Assembly: GCA_012800565.1 (NCBI GenBank)
Contig: JAAZIZ010000147.1
Coordinates: 1-15,772 of the forward strand
DNA from: Lentisphaerota bacterium
GTDB lineage: Bacteria > Verrucomicrobiota > Lentisphaeria > Oligosphaerales > Oligosphaeraceae
DNA: 15,772 nt
Direction of reading: 5' to 3'
The position numbers and the translations under genes are program-made. Every line of letters starts with the position of its first letter. Position 1 is the stretch's first letter. The notes under the pieces are model-generated. The model searched no databases. It was not told the DNA's origin and saw only the letters and a list, made by a program, of their open reading frames with translations. This document shows, in pieces, positions 1-8,353 of this stretch.

Positions 1-435
1 GACCTCTTCGGCGAGCAGGCAGTGCTCTGCGGCGGCGTGACGGCACTGATGAAAGCCGGCTTCGACACCCTGGTGGAAGCCGGTTACCAGCCCGAAAGCG
101 CTTATTTCGAATGCCTGCATGAGATGAAGCTGATCATCGACCTGGTGGTGCAGGGCGGCATCTCTTTCATGCGCTATTCGGTCAGCGATACCGCCGAATA
201 TGGCGATTACTCGGTTGGCAAGCGCATCATCAACGACTCGGTCAGGGCTGAAATGCGCAAAGTCCTCAGTGAGATTCAAGACGGCACTTTCGCCCGCAAC
301 TGGGTCCTTGAGAATCAGGCCAACCGCCCGCATTTCAACGCTATGCGGCGGATGGAAAAAGAACACCTGGTCGAAAAGACCGGCGAAGAACTGCGCGCCA
401 AGATGTCCTGGAAGAAAAAGGAATACAAGGAATAA
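1..435 (+). CDS. ilvC: Ketol-acid reductoisomerase, C-terminal part (5' end outside window)
   Basis: This is the last 144 residues of acetohydroxyacid isomeroreductase, which converts acetolactate or acetohydroxybutyrate to the dihydroxy acid using Mg2+ and NADPH. The open frame enters from the left edge, so the N-terminal Rossmann domain is missing here. The visible part is the all-helical C-terminal catalytic domain. The first residues, DLFGEQAVLCGG, carry the Asp and Glu metal ligands (visible residues 1 and 5). FECLHE carries the second pair (residues 37 and 41). The 36-residue distance from the first Asp to the second Glu pair matches the D190/E194/E226/E230 arrangement of the family. 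A substrate-binding Ser region (RYSVSDTAEYG) follows. The protein ends with a Lys/Glu-rich tail typical of the short class I enzyme of about 330-340 residues. It is the first visible gene of the ilv/leu operon, 71 nt before ilvD. Identity is secure. Confidence 0.97.
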   Translation, partial: DLFGEQAVLCGGVTALMKAGFDTLVEAGYQPESAYFECLHEMKLIIDLVVQGGISFMRYSVSDTAEYGDYSVGKRIINDSVRAEMRKVLSEIQDGTFARNWVLENQANRPHFNAMRRMEKEHLVEKTGEELRAKMSWKKKEYKE

Positions 436-445
436 CCACTCTGCA

Positions 446-478
446 GCCCCGCCTGCGGAACACAAATCCGGGCGGGGC
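446..478 (+). promoter_or_regulatory. G+C-rich hairpin in the ilvC-ilvD spacer
   Basis: GCCCCGCCTG (446-455) pairs with CGGGCGGGGC (469-478), giving a 10-bp stem (one T-G wobble) around a 13-nt loop. No T-run follows, so it does not look like an intrinsic terminator. It sits 16 nt before the ilvD Shine-Dalgarno GAGGA at 495. An mRNA-stability or processing element that sets the ilvC:ilvD ratio is plausible but inferred. Confidence 0.45.
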
Positions 479-506
479 AGGCAGAATCCCCTTTGAGGAA
501 CAAGTC

Positions 507-2174
507 ATGAATTCAGATAACGTTAAGCAAGGCGTCGAACGTGCGCCGCACCGCTCCCTGATGAAAGCCATGGGCATGACCCAGCAGGAAATTGACCGGC
601 CTTTGATTGGCATTGTCAATTCCTTCAATGAAATCGTCCCCGGTCACTCCCATCTGCAGGTGATCGCCCAGGCGGTCAAAAGCGGCGTCCTCAGTGCCGG
701 CGGCACGCCCATGGAGTTTAACACCATCGGCGTCTGCGACGGCATTGCCATGGGCCACAACGGCATGAAGTACTCCCTCTGCACCCGCGAACTGATCGCC
801 GACAGCGTGGAATGCATGGTCCGCGCACATCGTTTTGACGGCCTGGTCTTCATCCCCAACTGCGACAAAATCGTCCCCGGGATGATGATGGCCGCCGCAC
901 GGCTCAACCTGCCGGCCATTTTTGTCAGCGGTGGTGCGATGCTATCCATTGAGGGTGAAGAAGCCGGATGTTATCTGGATTTGAACAGCGTATTTGAGGG
1001 TGTAGGCGCCTGCAAGGCCGGCAAGCTCAGCGAAGACGAGCTTATGAAGCTGGAAGAAAGCGCCTGTCCCACCTGCGGCTCCTGTTCCGGGATGTTCACC
1101 GCCAATTCGATGAACTGCCTGACCGAAGCCATAGGACTGGGACTTGATGGCAACGGCTCTATCCCGGCAGTCTATGCTGCCCGGACCCGCCTGGCCAAAG
1201 AAGCAGGCACAAAAATCATCGAGCTGGTGCAGCGTGACCTGAAGGTCCTGGACATCCTGACTCCGGCTGCAATCCGCAATGCTCTGGCGGTGGATATGGC
1301 TCTGGGCTGTTCCACCAATACCGTGCTGCATCTGGCCGCCATCGCCAACGAAGCGAAGATACCATTTTCCCTGCAGCTGGTAAATGAAGTCAGCGCCAAA
1401 GTGCCGAACCTCTGCCGCCTGGCACCGGCCGGAAAACACCACATGCAGGATTTGTACGCCGACGGCGGAGTCTACGGCGTAATGAAGGAATTGACTAAAC
1501 TCGGTTTGCTGGATACCTCTCTGATCACCGTCTCCGGCAAAACTGTAGGCGAGAATCTGGCCGGAGCCGGACGCAAAGGGCGGGGGGTGATCGCCGCCGT
1601 GGAACAGCCCTGCTCAGCCACCGGAGGCCTGGCCGTGCTGTTCGGCAATCTGGCCCCCAATGGCGCTATCGTCAAGAAGAGTGCCGTGGCCGCCAATATG
1701 CTGCAGTACGAAGGGACTGCCCGCGTCTTTGACGGCGAAGAAGAGGCCATTTCAGCCATCTACCAGCAGCAGATCAAGGCCGGCGACGTGGTGGTCATCC
1801 GCTATGAGGGACCGCAAGGAGGCCCTGGAATGCGTGAAATGCTGGGTCCGACCTCGGCTATCGCCGGGATGGGCCTGGACAGTGCAGTGGCATTGCTTAC
1901 GGATGGACGCTTCTCCGGCGCGACCCGCGGAGCAGCCATCGGGCATATCTCACCGGAAGCGCAAGCCGGCGGGCCCATCGCCTATCTTCAAGATGGCGAC
2001 CGCATCGCCATTGATATCAGCAACGGCACGCTCAATGCGCTGCTGTCGGAAGACGAATGGTCCAGGCGCCGGCAAAGCATGACTGTACGCCAGCAGCAGG
2101 GCCTGAGCGGATATCTGAAGCGCTACGCGCAATCTGTGACCTCGGCCGACCGCGGCGCAGCTTTCCAGGACTGA
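507..2174 (+). CDS. ilvD: Dihydroxy-acid dehydratase
   Basis: IlvD dehydrates 2,3-dihydroxyisovalerate and 2,3-dihydroxy-3-methylvalerate to the 2-oxo acids, the common step before valine, leucine and isoleucine. The 555-residue length is normal for the family. Characteristic stretches are GVCDGIAMGHNGM (from about residue 76), PNCDKIVPGMMM (117-128, iron-sulfur ligand C119 and the metal-binding D120/K121 region) and CPTCGSCSGMFTANSMNC (187-204, with the second cluster region). The segment around residue 39, SFNEIVPGHSHL, has PGH where the [2Fe-2S] plant and mycobacterial enzymes carry a Cys-Asn, so this is the E. coli/Firmicutes-like sequence type. The start is set by GAGGA at 495-499, 7 nt before ATG. 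It lies 44 nt before leuA in the same operon. Confidence 0.97.
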   Translation: MNSDNVKQGVERAPHRSLMKAMGMTQQEIDRPLIGIVNSFNEIVPGHSHLQVIAQAVKSGVLSAGGTPMEFNTIGVCDGIAMGHNGMKYSLCTRELIADSVECMVRAHRFDGLVFIPNCDKIVPGMMMAAARLNLPAIFVSGGAMLSIEGEEAGCYLDLNSVFEGVGACKAGKLSEDELMKLEESACPTCGSCSGMFTANSMNCLTEAIGLGLDGNGSIPAVYAARTRLAKEAGTKIIELVQRDLKVLDILTPAAIRNALAVDMALGCSTNTVLHLAAIANEAKIPFSLQLVNEVSAKVPNLCRLAPAGKHHMQDLYADGGVYGVMKELTKLGLLDTSLITVSGKTVGENLAGAGRKGRGVIAAVEQPCSATGGLAVLFGNLAPNGAIVKKSAVAANMLQYEGTARVFDGEEEAISAIYQQQIKAGDVVVIRYEGPQGGPGMREMLGPTSAIAGMGLDSAVALLTDGRFSGATRGAAIGHISPEAQAGGPIAYLQDGDRIAIDISNGTLNALLSEDEWSRRRQSMTVRQQQGLSGYLKRYAQSVTSADRGAAFQD

Positions 2175-2218
2175 CCCCAATCACCATAACCAGAATCAAT
2201 CACTTCGGAGCAGGCAGT

Positions 2219-3718
2219 ATGAGAACCATTAAGATATTTGACACCACCTTGCGGGACGGCGAGCAGGCCCCCGGCTGCAGTATGCATTTGAATGAAAAAA
2301 TTGAGATTGCTTTGGCGCTGGAACGGCTGCGGGTTGACGTCATTGAGGCTGGCTTCGCCATCGCCTCCAAAGGTGACTTCGAATCCATCCAGAAGATTTG
2401 TGAAGTCGTCAAGAACAGCACGGTCTGCAGTTTGGCCAGAGCGGTGCCCAAGGACATCGATGCAGCCTATGAGGCTTTGCGCGGGGCCAAGAATGCCCGC
2501 ATCCATACTTTTCTGGCCACTTCCCCGATCCACATGCAGTACAAGCTGAAGATGACCCCGGAGAAGGTGCTCAACACCATCTCTGAAATGGTCCGCTACG
2601 CCCGGAATTATCTGCCCGAGGTGGAGTTTTCGGCAGAAGATGCCATGCGCAGCGAAAAGGAATTCCTGGCCCGGGCTTTGGAGGCCGCGATTGCCGCCGG
2701 AGCCACGGTGGTAAATGTCCCCGACACGGTCGGTTACACCACGCCGACCGAGATGATGGAGATGATAAAGTATCTGCAGAACAATGTCCGGGGCATTGAG
2801 AATGTGACCATCTCGGTGCATTGTCACAACGATTTGGGCCTGGCGGTGGCGAACTCACTGGCTGCGGTCCTGGTCGGAGCCGGGCAAGTCGAATGCACCG
2901 TCAATGGTTTGGGAGAACGGGCCGGCAATGCCGCGATGGAGGAAGTGGTGATGGCTCTCCGCACCCGCCGCGACTACTACGACTGCGACATAAATATCGA
3001 AACCACCCAGATTTACCCTGCCAGCCGCCTGGTTTACAATCTGCTGGGACTGCCCACCCCGATCAACAAGGCCATCGTCGGCACCAATGCATTCTCCCAC
3101 GAAGCCGGCATCCACCAGCACGGTGTGCTCGCCAACCGTGAGACTTACGAGATCATGACCCCTCAGTCCATAGGACTGCTGAGCAATTCAATGGTCTTCG
3201 GCAAGCACAGCGGACGGCATGCAGTGGAGCAACGCCTGGGCGAACTCGGCTACCAGCTGAGCAAAGAGGCAGTCGATGAACTGTTCGAACGCTTCAAACA
3301 ACTGGCAGACAAGAAAAAAGCGATCACCGATCAGGATTTGGAAGCCCTGGCCGGGCGCAAGATTATGGAGGAGCCCGACTTCTTCAAGCTCGACCGCTTC
3401 ACGGTCAACTGCGGGAATTATGTCACCTCCAGTGCGGTGGTACGTCTGCAGCATCATGACCAACTGCTCGAGGAGGTAGCATTAGGTGACGGACCTGTGG
3501 ACGCCGCCTACAAGGCTATTGATAAGATGATCCCGGCACCGCCCCACATACTTGATGATTACTCGATCAACTCGGTCACGGAAGGAAATGACGCCTTGGG
3601 CGAAGTGGTAGTAAAAATCAAGTGCGCGGACAAGAATGTCATCGGGCGCGGGCTGTCGACAGACGTCATCGAGGCCAGCATTATGGCATATATCAATGGT
3701 TTGAATCGTCTCCTGTGA
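2219..3718 (+). CDS. leuA: 2-isopropylmalate synthase
   Basis: LeuA condenses acetyl-CoA with 2-oxoisovalerate, the committed leucine step. The protein has 499 residues. The TIM-barrel catalytic domain opens with DTTLRDGEQAPG (catalytic R12, metal ligand D13). It carries VHCHNDLG (H201/H203 metal ligands), NGLGERAGN (229-237) and GTNAFSHEAGIHQHG (288-302). The C-terminal regulatory domain from about residue 390, with DGPVDAA and GRGLSTDVIEAS, is the leucine-sensing module known in the family, so feedback inhibition is expected. The frame stays open upstream to 2057, but ATG at 2219 is chosen: it is preceded by GGAG at 2207-2210 and yields the standard N-terminus directly, while the upstream extension overlaps ilvD and has no family character. 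The gap to cimA is only 7 nt. The neighbouring paralogue (cimA) is clearly distinct, so this copy is assigned to leucine. Confidence 0.96.
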   Translation: MRTIKIFDTTLRDGEQAPGCSMHLNEKIEIALALERLRVDVIEAGFAIASKGDFESIQKICEVVKNSTVCSLARAVPKDIDAAYEALRGAKNARIHTFLATSPIHMQYKLKMTPEKVLNTISEMVRYARNYLPEVEFSAEDAMRSEKEFLARALEAAIAAGATVVNVPDTVGYTTPTEMMEMIKYLQNNVRGIENVTISVHCHNDLGLAVANSLAAVLVGAGQVECTVNGLGERAGNAAMEEVVMALRTRRDYYDCDINIETTQIYPASRLVYNLLGLPTPINKAIVGTNAFSHEAGIHQHGVLANRETYEIMTPQSIGLLSNSMVFGKHSGRHAVEQRLGELGYQLSKEAVDELFERFKQLADKKKAITDQDLEALAGRKIMEEPDFFKLDRFTVNCGNYVTSSAVVRLQHHDQLLEEVALGDGPVDAAYKAIDKMIPAPPHILDDYSINSVTEGNDALGEVVVKIKCADKNVIGRGLSTDVIEASIMAYINGLNRLL

Positions 3719-3725
3719 GGACGTT

Positions 3726-5285
3726 ATGAAAAAAATACAAATACTGGACAGCACTCTGCGCGATGGGGCCCAGAGCGAAGGGATATCTTTTTCCGTCTCT
3801 GACAAACTGCATATCATCCAGGCCCTGGATGATATCGGGGTCAGTTACATCGAAGCAGGCAATCCAGGCTCCAACCCGAAAGACATCGAGTTCTTCAACC
3901 GGGCAGCTGAAATCAAACTGCGCCATGCCAAAATCTGCGCCTTCGGCAGCACCCGGCGCAAGAATCTCAAGGTCGAAGAAGACGACAATGTGCTCTCCTT
4001 GCTGAAAGCCCGCACCGATGTGGTGGTCATTTTCGGCAAGTCCTGGGACCTGCATATCCGGGAAATCCTGCGCACCAGCGAGGAGAACAATCTGGACCTG
4101 GTTTACGACACGGTGAATTTCTTCAAGAAGAAAGACAAAGAACTGATCTTCGATGCCGAGCATTTCTTCGATGGCTTCAAAGCCAACCGCGACTGCGCCA
4201 TCAATGTCCTGAAAGCCGCGGCTGCCGCCGGGGCGGACTCGCTCTGCCTCTGCGACACCAACGGCGGCTGCTCACCAGGTGAACTCCAGAGCATCACCCG
4301 GGAAATAATCAGCCTGTTCCCCGGTCATCAGATCGGCATCCATTGTCATAACGACATGGGATGTGCAGTAGCCAATTCAATGCTGGCGGTTGATATGGGC
4401 GCCACTCAGGTCCAGGGGACTTTTATCGGCATCGGCGAGCGCTGTGGCAACGCGGACCTCAGTGTGATCATCCCCAACCTGCAGCTGAAGCAAGGATTCG
4501 AATGCATCAGCAGCAACCTGGAGAACCTCTCCGAGGTCGTCTTTGCCATCTCGGAAATCTGCAATATGACGGTGCCCTTTAACAAACCCTATGTGGGCCT
4601 GAGCGCCTTCGCCCACAAAGGAGGAATGCATATCGACGGGGTCGCCAAGTGTGCGCGTTCGTTCGAGCATGTGGTCCCGGAATCCGTGGGCAACAAACGC
4701 CGCTTCCTGATGAGCGAGGTCTCAGGCCGGACCACGGTCCTGGCCAAATTGAGCCGGATTGCCCCGGAACTGACCAAGGACTCGCCGGAGACCGCAGCCA
4801 TCGTTCAGCGCTTGAAAGAGCTTGAACACGAAGGCTATCAATTCGAGTCTGCCGATGCCAGCTTCGAACTGATGGTGCTCAATGTCCTGAAACGCTACAG
4901 CCCTCATTTCAAGCTGCAGATGTACAAGACCAGCGGAGAGTACCCCAGCCCCGACGGCGAAATGACCGCCTACGCGATGCTGAAAATCCAGGTCGGAGAC
5001 ACCACTGAGACGGCTGCGTCCATGGGCAACGGTCCAGTGAATGCACTGGACCTGGCTTTGCGCAAGGCCTTGTCGGTGTTTTATCCTGAAGTCAGCAAAG
5101 TTCAACTGATTGACTACAAAGTCCGGGTACTAACTGGCGAGCAGGCCGCCACCGCAGCCAAGGTGCGGGTGCTGATGGAAAGCACCAATGGCGAAGAAGT
5201 CTGGACTACGGTCGGGGTATCCACCGATATCATCCAGGCCAGCTGGCTTGCGCTGGTGGATTCAATAGAGTATATTCTCAAATAA
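3726..5285 (+). CDS. cimA: (R)-citramalate synthase
   Basis: This 519-residue member of the LeuA/homocitrate synthase superfamily has the signature of CimA, which joins pyruvate and acetyl-CoA to citramalate and so feeds isoleucine synthesis without threonine deaminase. The N-terminus is DSTLRDGAQSEGISFSV (catalytic R12, D13), followed by the CimA-type YIEAGNPGSNPKD (41-53), CDTNGG (176-181), GIHCHND (H206/H208 metal ligands), GERCGNADL (237-245) and AFAHKGGMHIDG (294-305). The C-terminal half is a LeuA-type allosteric domain ending in GVSTDIIQASWLALVDS. Homocitrate synthase is unlikely given the GxGAQxEG and PGSNPKD signatures. Its Shine-Dalgarno GAGGA (3717-3721) overlaps the leuA stop codon, so translation is probably coupled to leuA. 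Its product can be processed by the LeuCD and LeuB encoded just downstream. Confidence 0.93.
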   Translation: MKKIQILDSTLRDGAQSEGISFSVSDKLHIIQALDDIGVSYIEAGNPGSNPKDIEFFNRAAEIKLRHAKICAFGSTRRKNLKVEEDDNVLSLLKARTDVVVIFGKSWDLHIREILRTSEENNLDLVYDTVNFFKKKDKELIFDAEHFFDGFKANRDCAINVLKAAAAAGADSLCLCDTNGGCSPGELQSITREIISLFPGHQIGIHCHNDMGCAVANSMLAVDMGATQVQGTFIGIGERCGNADLSVIIPNLQLKQGFECISSNLENLSEVVFAISEICNMTVPFNKPYVGLSAFAHKGGMHIDGVAKCARSFEHVVPESVGNKRRFLMSEVSGRTTVLAKLSRIAPELTKDSPETAAIVQRLKELEHEGYQFESADASFELMVLNVLKRYSPHFKLQMYKTSGEYPSPDGEMTAYAMLKIQVGDTTETAASMGNGPVNALDLALRKALSVFYPEVSKVQLIDYKVRVLTGEQAATAAKVRVLMESTNGEEVWTTVGVSTDIIQASWLALVDSIEYILK

Positions 5286-5359
5286 TGTCCGCTTCGGCCA
5301 GGACTGGCCACAGCTGATATTTTACTGCCAAACAAATACTTGTCAACGGAGTCAAGACA
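5286..5359 (+). promoter_or_regulatory. cimA-leuC spacer with a small hairpin
   Basis: This is the longest gap inside the operon (74 nt). GGCCA (5296-5300) and TGGCC (5305-5309) form a 5-bp stem with a 4-nt loop. GCT/AGC at 5291-5293 and 5312-5314 can extend it across a small internal loop. The AT-rich GATATTTTACT follows from 5316. It could act as a weak attenuator or processing point between the synthase genes and leuCDB. No clear promoter was seen. Confidence 0.25.
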
Positions 5360-6619
5360 ATGCAAATGACGATGAGTCAAAAGATTTTGGCCGCTCACGC
5401 CGGCAAAGAATCTGTCAGTCCCGGCGAATTGGTGATGGCTGACCTGGATATGGTGCTGGCCAATGACATCACCGCCCCGGTAGCCATCAATGAATACCGC
5501 AAAGCCGGTGCCTCCTGCGTGTTCGACTGTCGTAAAATCGCCCTGGTGATGGACCATTTCACCCCCAACAAGGATATCAAAGCCGCAGAACAGACTAAAA
5601 AGGTGCGTGAATTCGCAGCCGAAAAGAAGATTGAGAATTTCTTCGATGTCGGCAGCATGGGCATTGAGCACGCGCTTCTGCCGGAGCGCGGCCTGGTAGT
5701 TGCGGGAGACTTGGTAATCGGTGCCGACAGCCATACCTGCACCTACGGTGCACTGGGAGCATTCTCGACCGGCGTCGGTTCCACCGACATGGCGGTCGGC
5801 ATGGCCCATGGCAAAGCCTGGTTCAAGGTACCGCGGGCGATGAAATTCAATTTGCGCGGTTCTCTGCCCCAGTGGGTCAGCGGCAAAGATGTGATTCTGC
5901 ATATCATCGGCAAGATCGGGGTCGATGGCGCACTGTATAAGTCGATGGAATTCAGCGGGCCCGGGGTAGCCTCCCTGAGCATGGATGACCGTCTCTGCAT
6001 CTGTAATATGGCCATTGAGGCCGGCGCCAAGAACGGCATCTTTCCGGTGGATGAGCAGACCCGCAAGTACATGTCCGAGCATTCCCAGAAGACCCCGGTG
6101 GAATTTTCGGCCGACCCGGGAGCAGAATATGACCAGGTTATGGACATCGACCTGAGCAGCCTGCAGTCCACGGTCGCTTTCCCGCATTTGCCCTCGAACA
6201 CCCGCACCTTTGCCGATATGCCGGTGGTGCCTATAGACCAGGTTGTAATCGGCTCCTGCACGAATGGCCGGCTCTCTGATATGCAGGCCGCAGCCCGAAT
6301 TCTCAAAGGCCGCAAGGTCAATCCGCGGGTCCGGACTATCATCTTCCCCGCCACCCAGAAGATTTACCTCGAAGCGCTCCGGCAGGGATTGCTGGAAATC
6401 TTCATTGAGGCCGGGGCGGCAGTATCCACGCCGACCTGCGGGCCCTGTCTGGGCGGGCACATGGGCATCCTGGCCAAAGGCGAGCGGGCAGTGGCTACCA
6501 CCAACCGGAATTTCGTCGGCCGGATGGGTCATCCTGAGAGCGAAGTCTATCTGTCCAGCCCGGAAGTGGCAGCCGCTTCGGCAGTTACTGGCGTAATCAC
6601 CGACCCCGCAACTTTGTAA
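5360..6619 (+). CDS. leuC: 3-isopropylmalate dehydratase, large subunit
   Basis: LeuC, with LeuD, isomerises 2-isopropylmalate to 3-isopropylmalate through an aconitase-type [4Fe-4S] cluster; in this context it can also isomerise citramalate. The 419-residue length is that of the compact archaeal/thermotogal-type large subunit rather than the about 465-residue E. coli type. Visible motifs: GADSHTCTYGALGAFSTGVGSTD (positions 121-143, only described here in part), GSCTNGRLSDM with cluster ligand C300, and TPTCGPCLGGHMG with ligands C360 and C363. These three cysteines are the family's cluster ligands. The start ATG at 5360 is 8 nt after GGAG (5348-5351); a second ATG two codons later is less well spaced. 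A gap of 21 nt leads to leuD. The 3-methylitaconate or homoaconitate reactions are possible for this compact type, but the operon favours LeuC. Confidence 0.94.
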   Translation: MQMTMSQKILAAHAGKESVSPGELVMADLDMVLANDITAPVAINEYRKAGASCVFDCRKIALVMDHFTPNKDIKAAEQTKKVREFAAEKKIENFFDVGSMGIEHALLPERGLVVAGDLVIGADSHTCTYGALGAFSTGVGSTDMAVGMAHGKAWFKVPRAMKFNLRGSLPQWVSGKDVILHIIGKIGVDGALYKSMEFSGPGVASLSMDDRLCICNMAIEAGAKNGIFPVDEQTRKYMSEHSQKTPVEFSADPGAEYDQVMDIDLSSLQSTVAFPHLPSNTRTFADMPVVPIDQVVIGSCTNGRLSDMQAAARILKGRKVNPRVRTIIFPATQKIYLEALRQGLLEIFIEAGAAVSTPTCGPCLGGHMGILAKGERAVATTNRNFVGRMGHPESEVYLSSPEVAAASAVTGVITDPATL

Positions 6620-6640
6620 CCTAAACTTGAGGCACCAACC

Positions 6641-7120
6641 ATGAAAATAACCGGCACAGTAATCCGCTACGGCGACAACGTCGACACCGACGTAATCATC
6701 CCCGCACGCTATTTGAACACCTCCAACCCCAAAGAACTCGCCGCGCACTGCATGGAGGACCTCGACCCGACCTTCGTCAAGCGGGTCAAGGCGGGCGACA
6801 TTATGGTCGGCGGAAACAACTTCGGCTGCGGCTCATCGCGGGAACACGCCCCCATCGTCATCAAGGAATCCGGCATCGCCTGCGTGGTCGCCAAAAGCTT
6901 CGCCCGCATCTTCTACCGCAATGCCATCAATATCGGATTGGCCATCGTGGAATTCAGCGGTGATATCGATGAAGGCGACAAGCTGGAAATCGACTTCGAT
7001 AACGGCGTGATCCGCAATCTCAGCAAAAACACCCGGGGAGAATTTCCCCCCTTCCCTGAATTCCTGCAGAAAATCATCAGCAAAGGCGGCTTGTTCCCGG
7101 CCATGGAGGCACTCACATGA
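6641..7120 (+). CDS. leuD: 3-isopropylmalate dehydratase, small subunit
   Basis: This is the swivel-domain partner of LeuC, 159 residues, the short type that accompanies 420-residue LeuC proteins. Diagnostic segments are GDNVDTDVIIPARYLNT (11-27) and the substrate-specificity loop GGNNFGCGSSREHAPI (57-72), which in this family contributes the Ser/Arg that bind the substrate carboxylate. SFARIFYRNAINIGL follows at 86-100. GAGG at 6629-6632 is 8 nt upstream of ATG. Its TGA stop overlaps the ATG of leuB in an ATGA arrangement, so LeuD and LeuB synthesis are coupled. Confidence 0.96.
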   Translation: MKITGTVIRYGDNVDTDVIIPARYLNTSNPKELAAHCMEDLDPTFVKRVKAGDIMVGGNNFGCGSSREHAPIVIKESGIACVVAKSFARIFYRNAINIGLAIVEFSGDIDEGDKLEIDFDNGVIRNLSKNTRGEFPPFPEFLQKIISKGGLFPAMEALT

Positions 7121-8184
7121 AATACAATCTGGCAGTCATCGAAGGTGACGGCATCGGCCCGGAAATCGTCCGCTCGGCGATCAGAGTCCTGGAGCAGGTC
7201 GCACCGGGAAAATTCAACTACCAGCCAGTTATCGCGGGTGGACGGTCCATTGATCTGCACGGCGTCCCCCTGACTGATGAGGCGCTCGCGACCTGCAAGA
7301 ACAGCGACAGCGTACTGCTTGGGGCTGTAGGCGGCCCAAAATGGGACACCCTGCCCGGGCATCTGCGTCCGGAACGCGCCCTGCTGGGCATCCGCAAGGA
7401 ACTTGGTCTGTTCGCCAACATCCGGCCGGCCCGGCTCTATCCGGTGCTCAAAGACGCCTGCCCGTTGCGCCGGGAGACGGCGGAAAAGGGCTTCGACATG
7501 GTGATTGTGCGCGAACTGACCGGCGGCATCTACTACGGCGAACGCGGCCGCAAGCAAGACTCTGAGGGCAACACCATCGCTTTCGACACTGAGACCTACA
7601 ACCAGACCGAGATTGACCGTATCGCCAAGGTTGCTTTCGAACTGGCCGGCAAGCGGCGCAAGAAAGTCTGCAGCGTTGACAAGGCCAATGTCCTGGAGAG
7701 CTCCCGGCTCTGGCGCGAACGAGTGCACGCCGTGGCCAAGGATTATCCCGATATCCAGCTCAGTGACATGCTGGTGGACAACGCCGCCATGCAACTGGTA
7801 AAAAATCCGGCCCAGTTTGATGTGATAGTCACCGCCAATATGTTCGGCGACATCCTCTCCGATGAGGCTTCACAGCTGACCGGTTCCATCGGCCTGCTCC
7901 CCTCCGCCTCGCTGAGCAGCGGGCGCTGCGGCATGTACGAGCCCATCCATGGTTCGGCCCCCGACATCGCCGGCAAAGGCATTGCCAACCCCATCGCCAC
8001 CATCGTCTCTGTGGCTATGATGCTCCGCTATGCTTTCGCCATGGAAGCGGAAGCCGCCCGCATCGAACAGGCCATTGATAAGACCCTGCAGCGGGGCTGC
8101 CGCACCGTTGACATCCTGGACAATGACACCCAGCCCCTGGGAACCATCGCCATCACCGACGCAATCATCGCGGCCCTGGCCTGA
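7117..8184 (+). CDS. leuB: 3-isopropylmalate dehydrogenase
   Basis: LeuB oxidises and decarboxylates 3-isopropylmalate to 2-oxoisocaproate with NAD+, and in the citramalate route would convert 3-methylmalate to 2-oxobutyrate. The 355-residue length is standard. The nucleotide/phosphate segment GDGIGPEIV (10-18) opens the protein. Substrate Arg residues R93 and R103 lie in GIRKELGLFANIRP and R132 in VRELTGGIYYGE, with Y139 in the same motif. K189 is in DKANVLESS, and the metal-binding acids D221, D245 and D249 are in LVDNAAMQ and NMFGDILSDEAS. EPIHGSAPDIAGKGIANP (275-292) binds NAD. GGAGG at 7105-7109 precedes the ATG, which overlaps the leuD stop by 4 nt. It is the last gene of the operon. 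Confidence 0.96.
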   Translation: MKYNLAVIEGDGIGPEIVRSAIRVLEQVAPGKFNYQPVIAGGRSIDLHGVPLTDEALATCKNSDSVLLGAVGGPKWDTLPGHLRPERALLGIRKELGLFANIRPARLYPVLKDACPLRRETAEKGFDMVIVRELTGGIYYGERGRKQDSEGNTIAFDTETYNQTEIDRIAKVAFELAGKRRKKVCSVDKANVLESSRLWRERVHAVAKDYPDIQLSDMLVDNAAMQLVKNPAQFDVIVTANMFGDILSDEASQLTGSIGLLPSASLSSGRCGMYEPIHGSAPDIAGKGIANPIATIVSVAMMLRYAFAMEAEAARIEQAIDKTLQRGCRTVDILDNDTQPLGTIAITDAIIAALA

Positions 8185-8203
8185 GGCCTGAGAGCCGGCT
8201 GTC

Positions 8204-8243
8204 TCTCCTCCGTCGGAATGCGTCCCGCATTCCCCGGGGGAGA
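8204..8243 (+). terminator. Long inverted repeat after leuB, possible terminator
   Basis: GGAATGCG (8215-8222) and CGCATTCC (8226-8233) form a perfect 8-bp stem with a 3-nt loop. Below a small asymmetric bulge, TCTCCTCCG (8204-8212) pairs with CGGGGGAGA (8235-8243) with one T-G wobble. The whole is a roughly 17-bp stem located 19 nt after the leuB stop. There is no downstream T-run, so either it is a non-canonical terminator or 3'-end stabiliser, or it is a small dispersed palindrome. Confidence 0.45.
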
Positions 8244-8353
8244 ACAGAAGTCCTCGTGCCGGCCATAGTTGCGGGCCCGACCCGCCCGTTACTGCAGAGT
8301 TATGCCCCGGTGCTTCATAAGCAACAGCATTTGCAGCTCAGGAGGAAATTACC
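8244..8353 (+). promoter_or_regulatory. Upstream region of the DtxR-family gene
   Basis: No confident -35/-10 pair was found. Several dyads are present: GCGGG/CCCGC at 8271-8275 and 8281-8285, TTATG/CATAA at 8300-8304 and 8316-8320, and CTGCA/TGCAG at 8292-8296 and 8332-8336. The TTATG-11-CATAA dyad sits where an autoregulatory site could be, but it does not match the classical DtxR or MntR consensus as I know it. The Shine-Dalgarno AGGAGG is at 8340-8345. Confidence 0.2.

Noticed and set aside
2057..2218. N-terminal extension of LeuA
   Set aside because: It overlaps the ilvD 3' end, has no Shine-Dalgarno and is not family-like; ATG at 2219 has GGAG at 2207 and gives the normal N-terminus.
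5114..6748. 544-codon open frame on the - strand opposite cimA/leuC/leuD
   Set aside because: It lies entirely antisense to leuC, which has full family motifs and a good start. The translation is rich in His, Gly and Asp with no domain pattern, as expected for the reverse frame of a high-GC gene.
8204..8243. Insertion-sequence end
   Set aside because: No transposase, no second copy and no target duplication are visible in the window.
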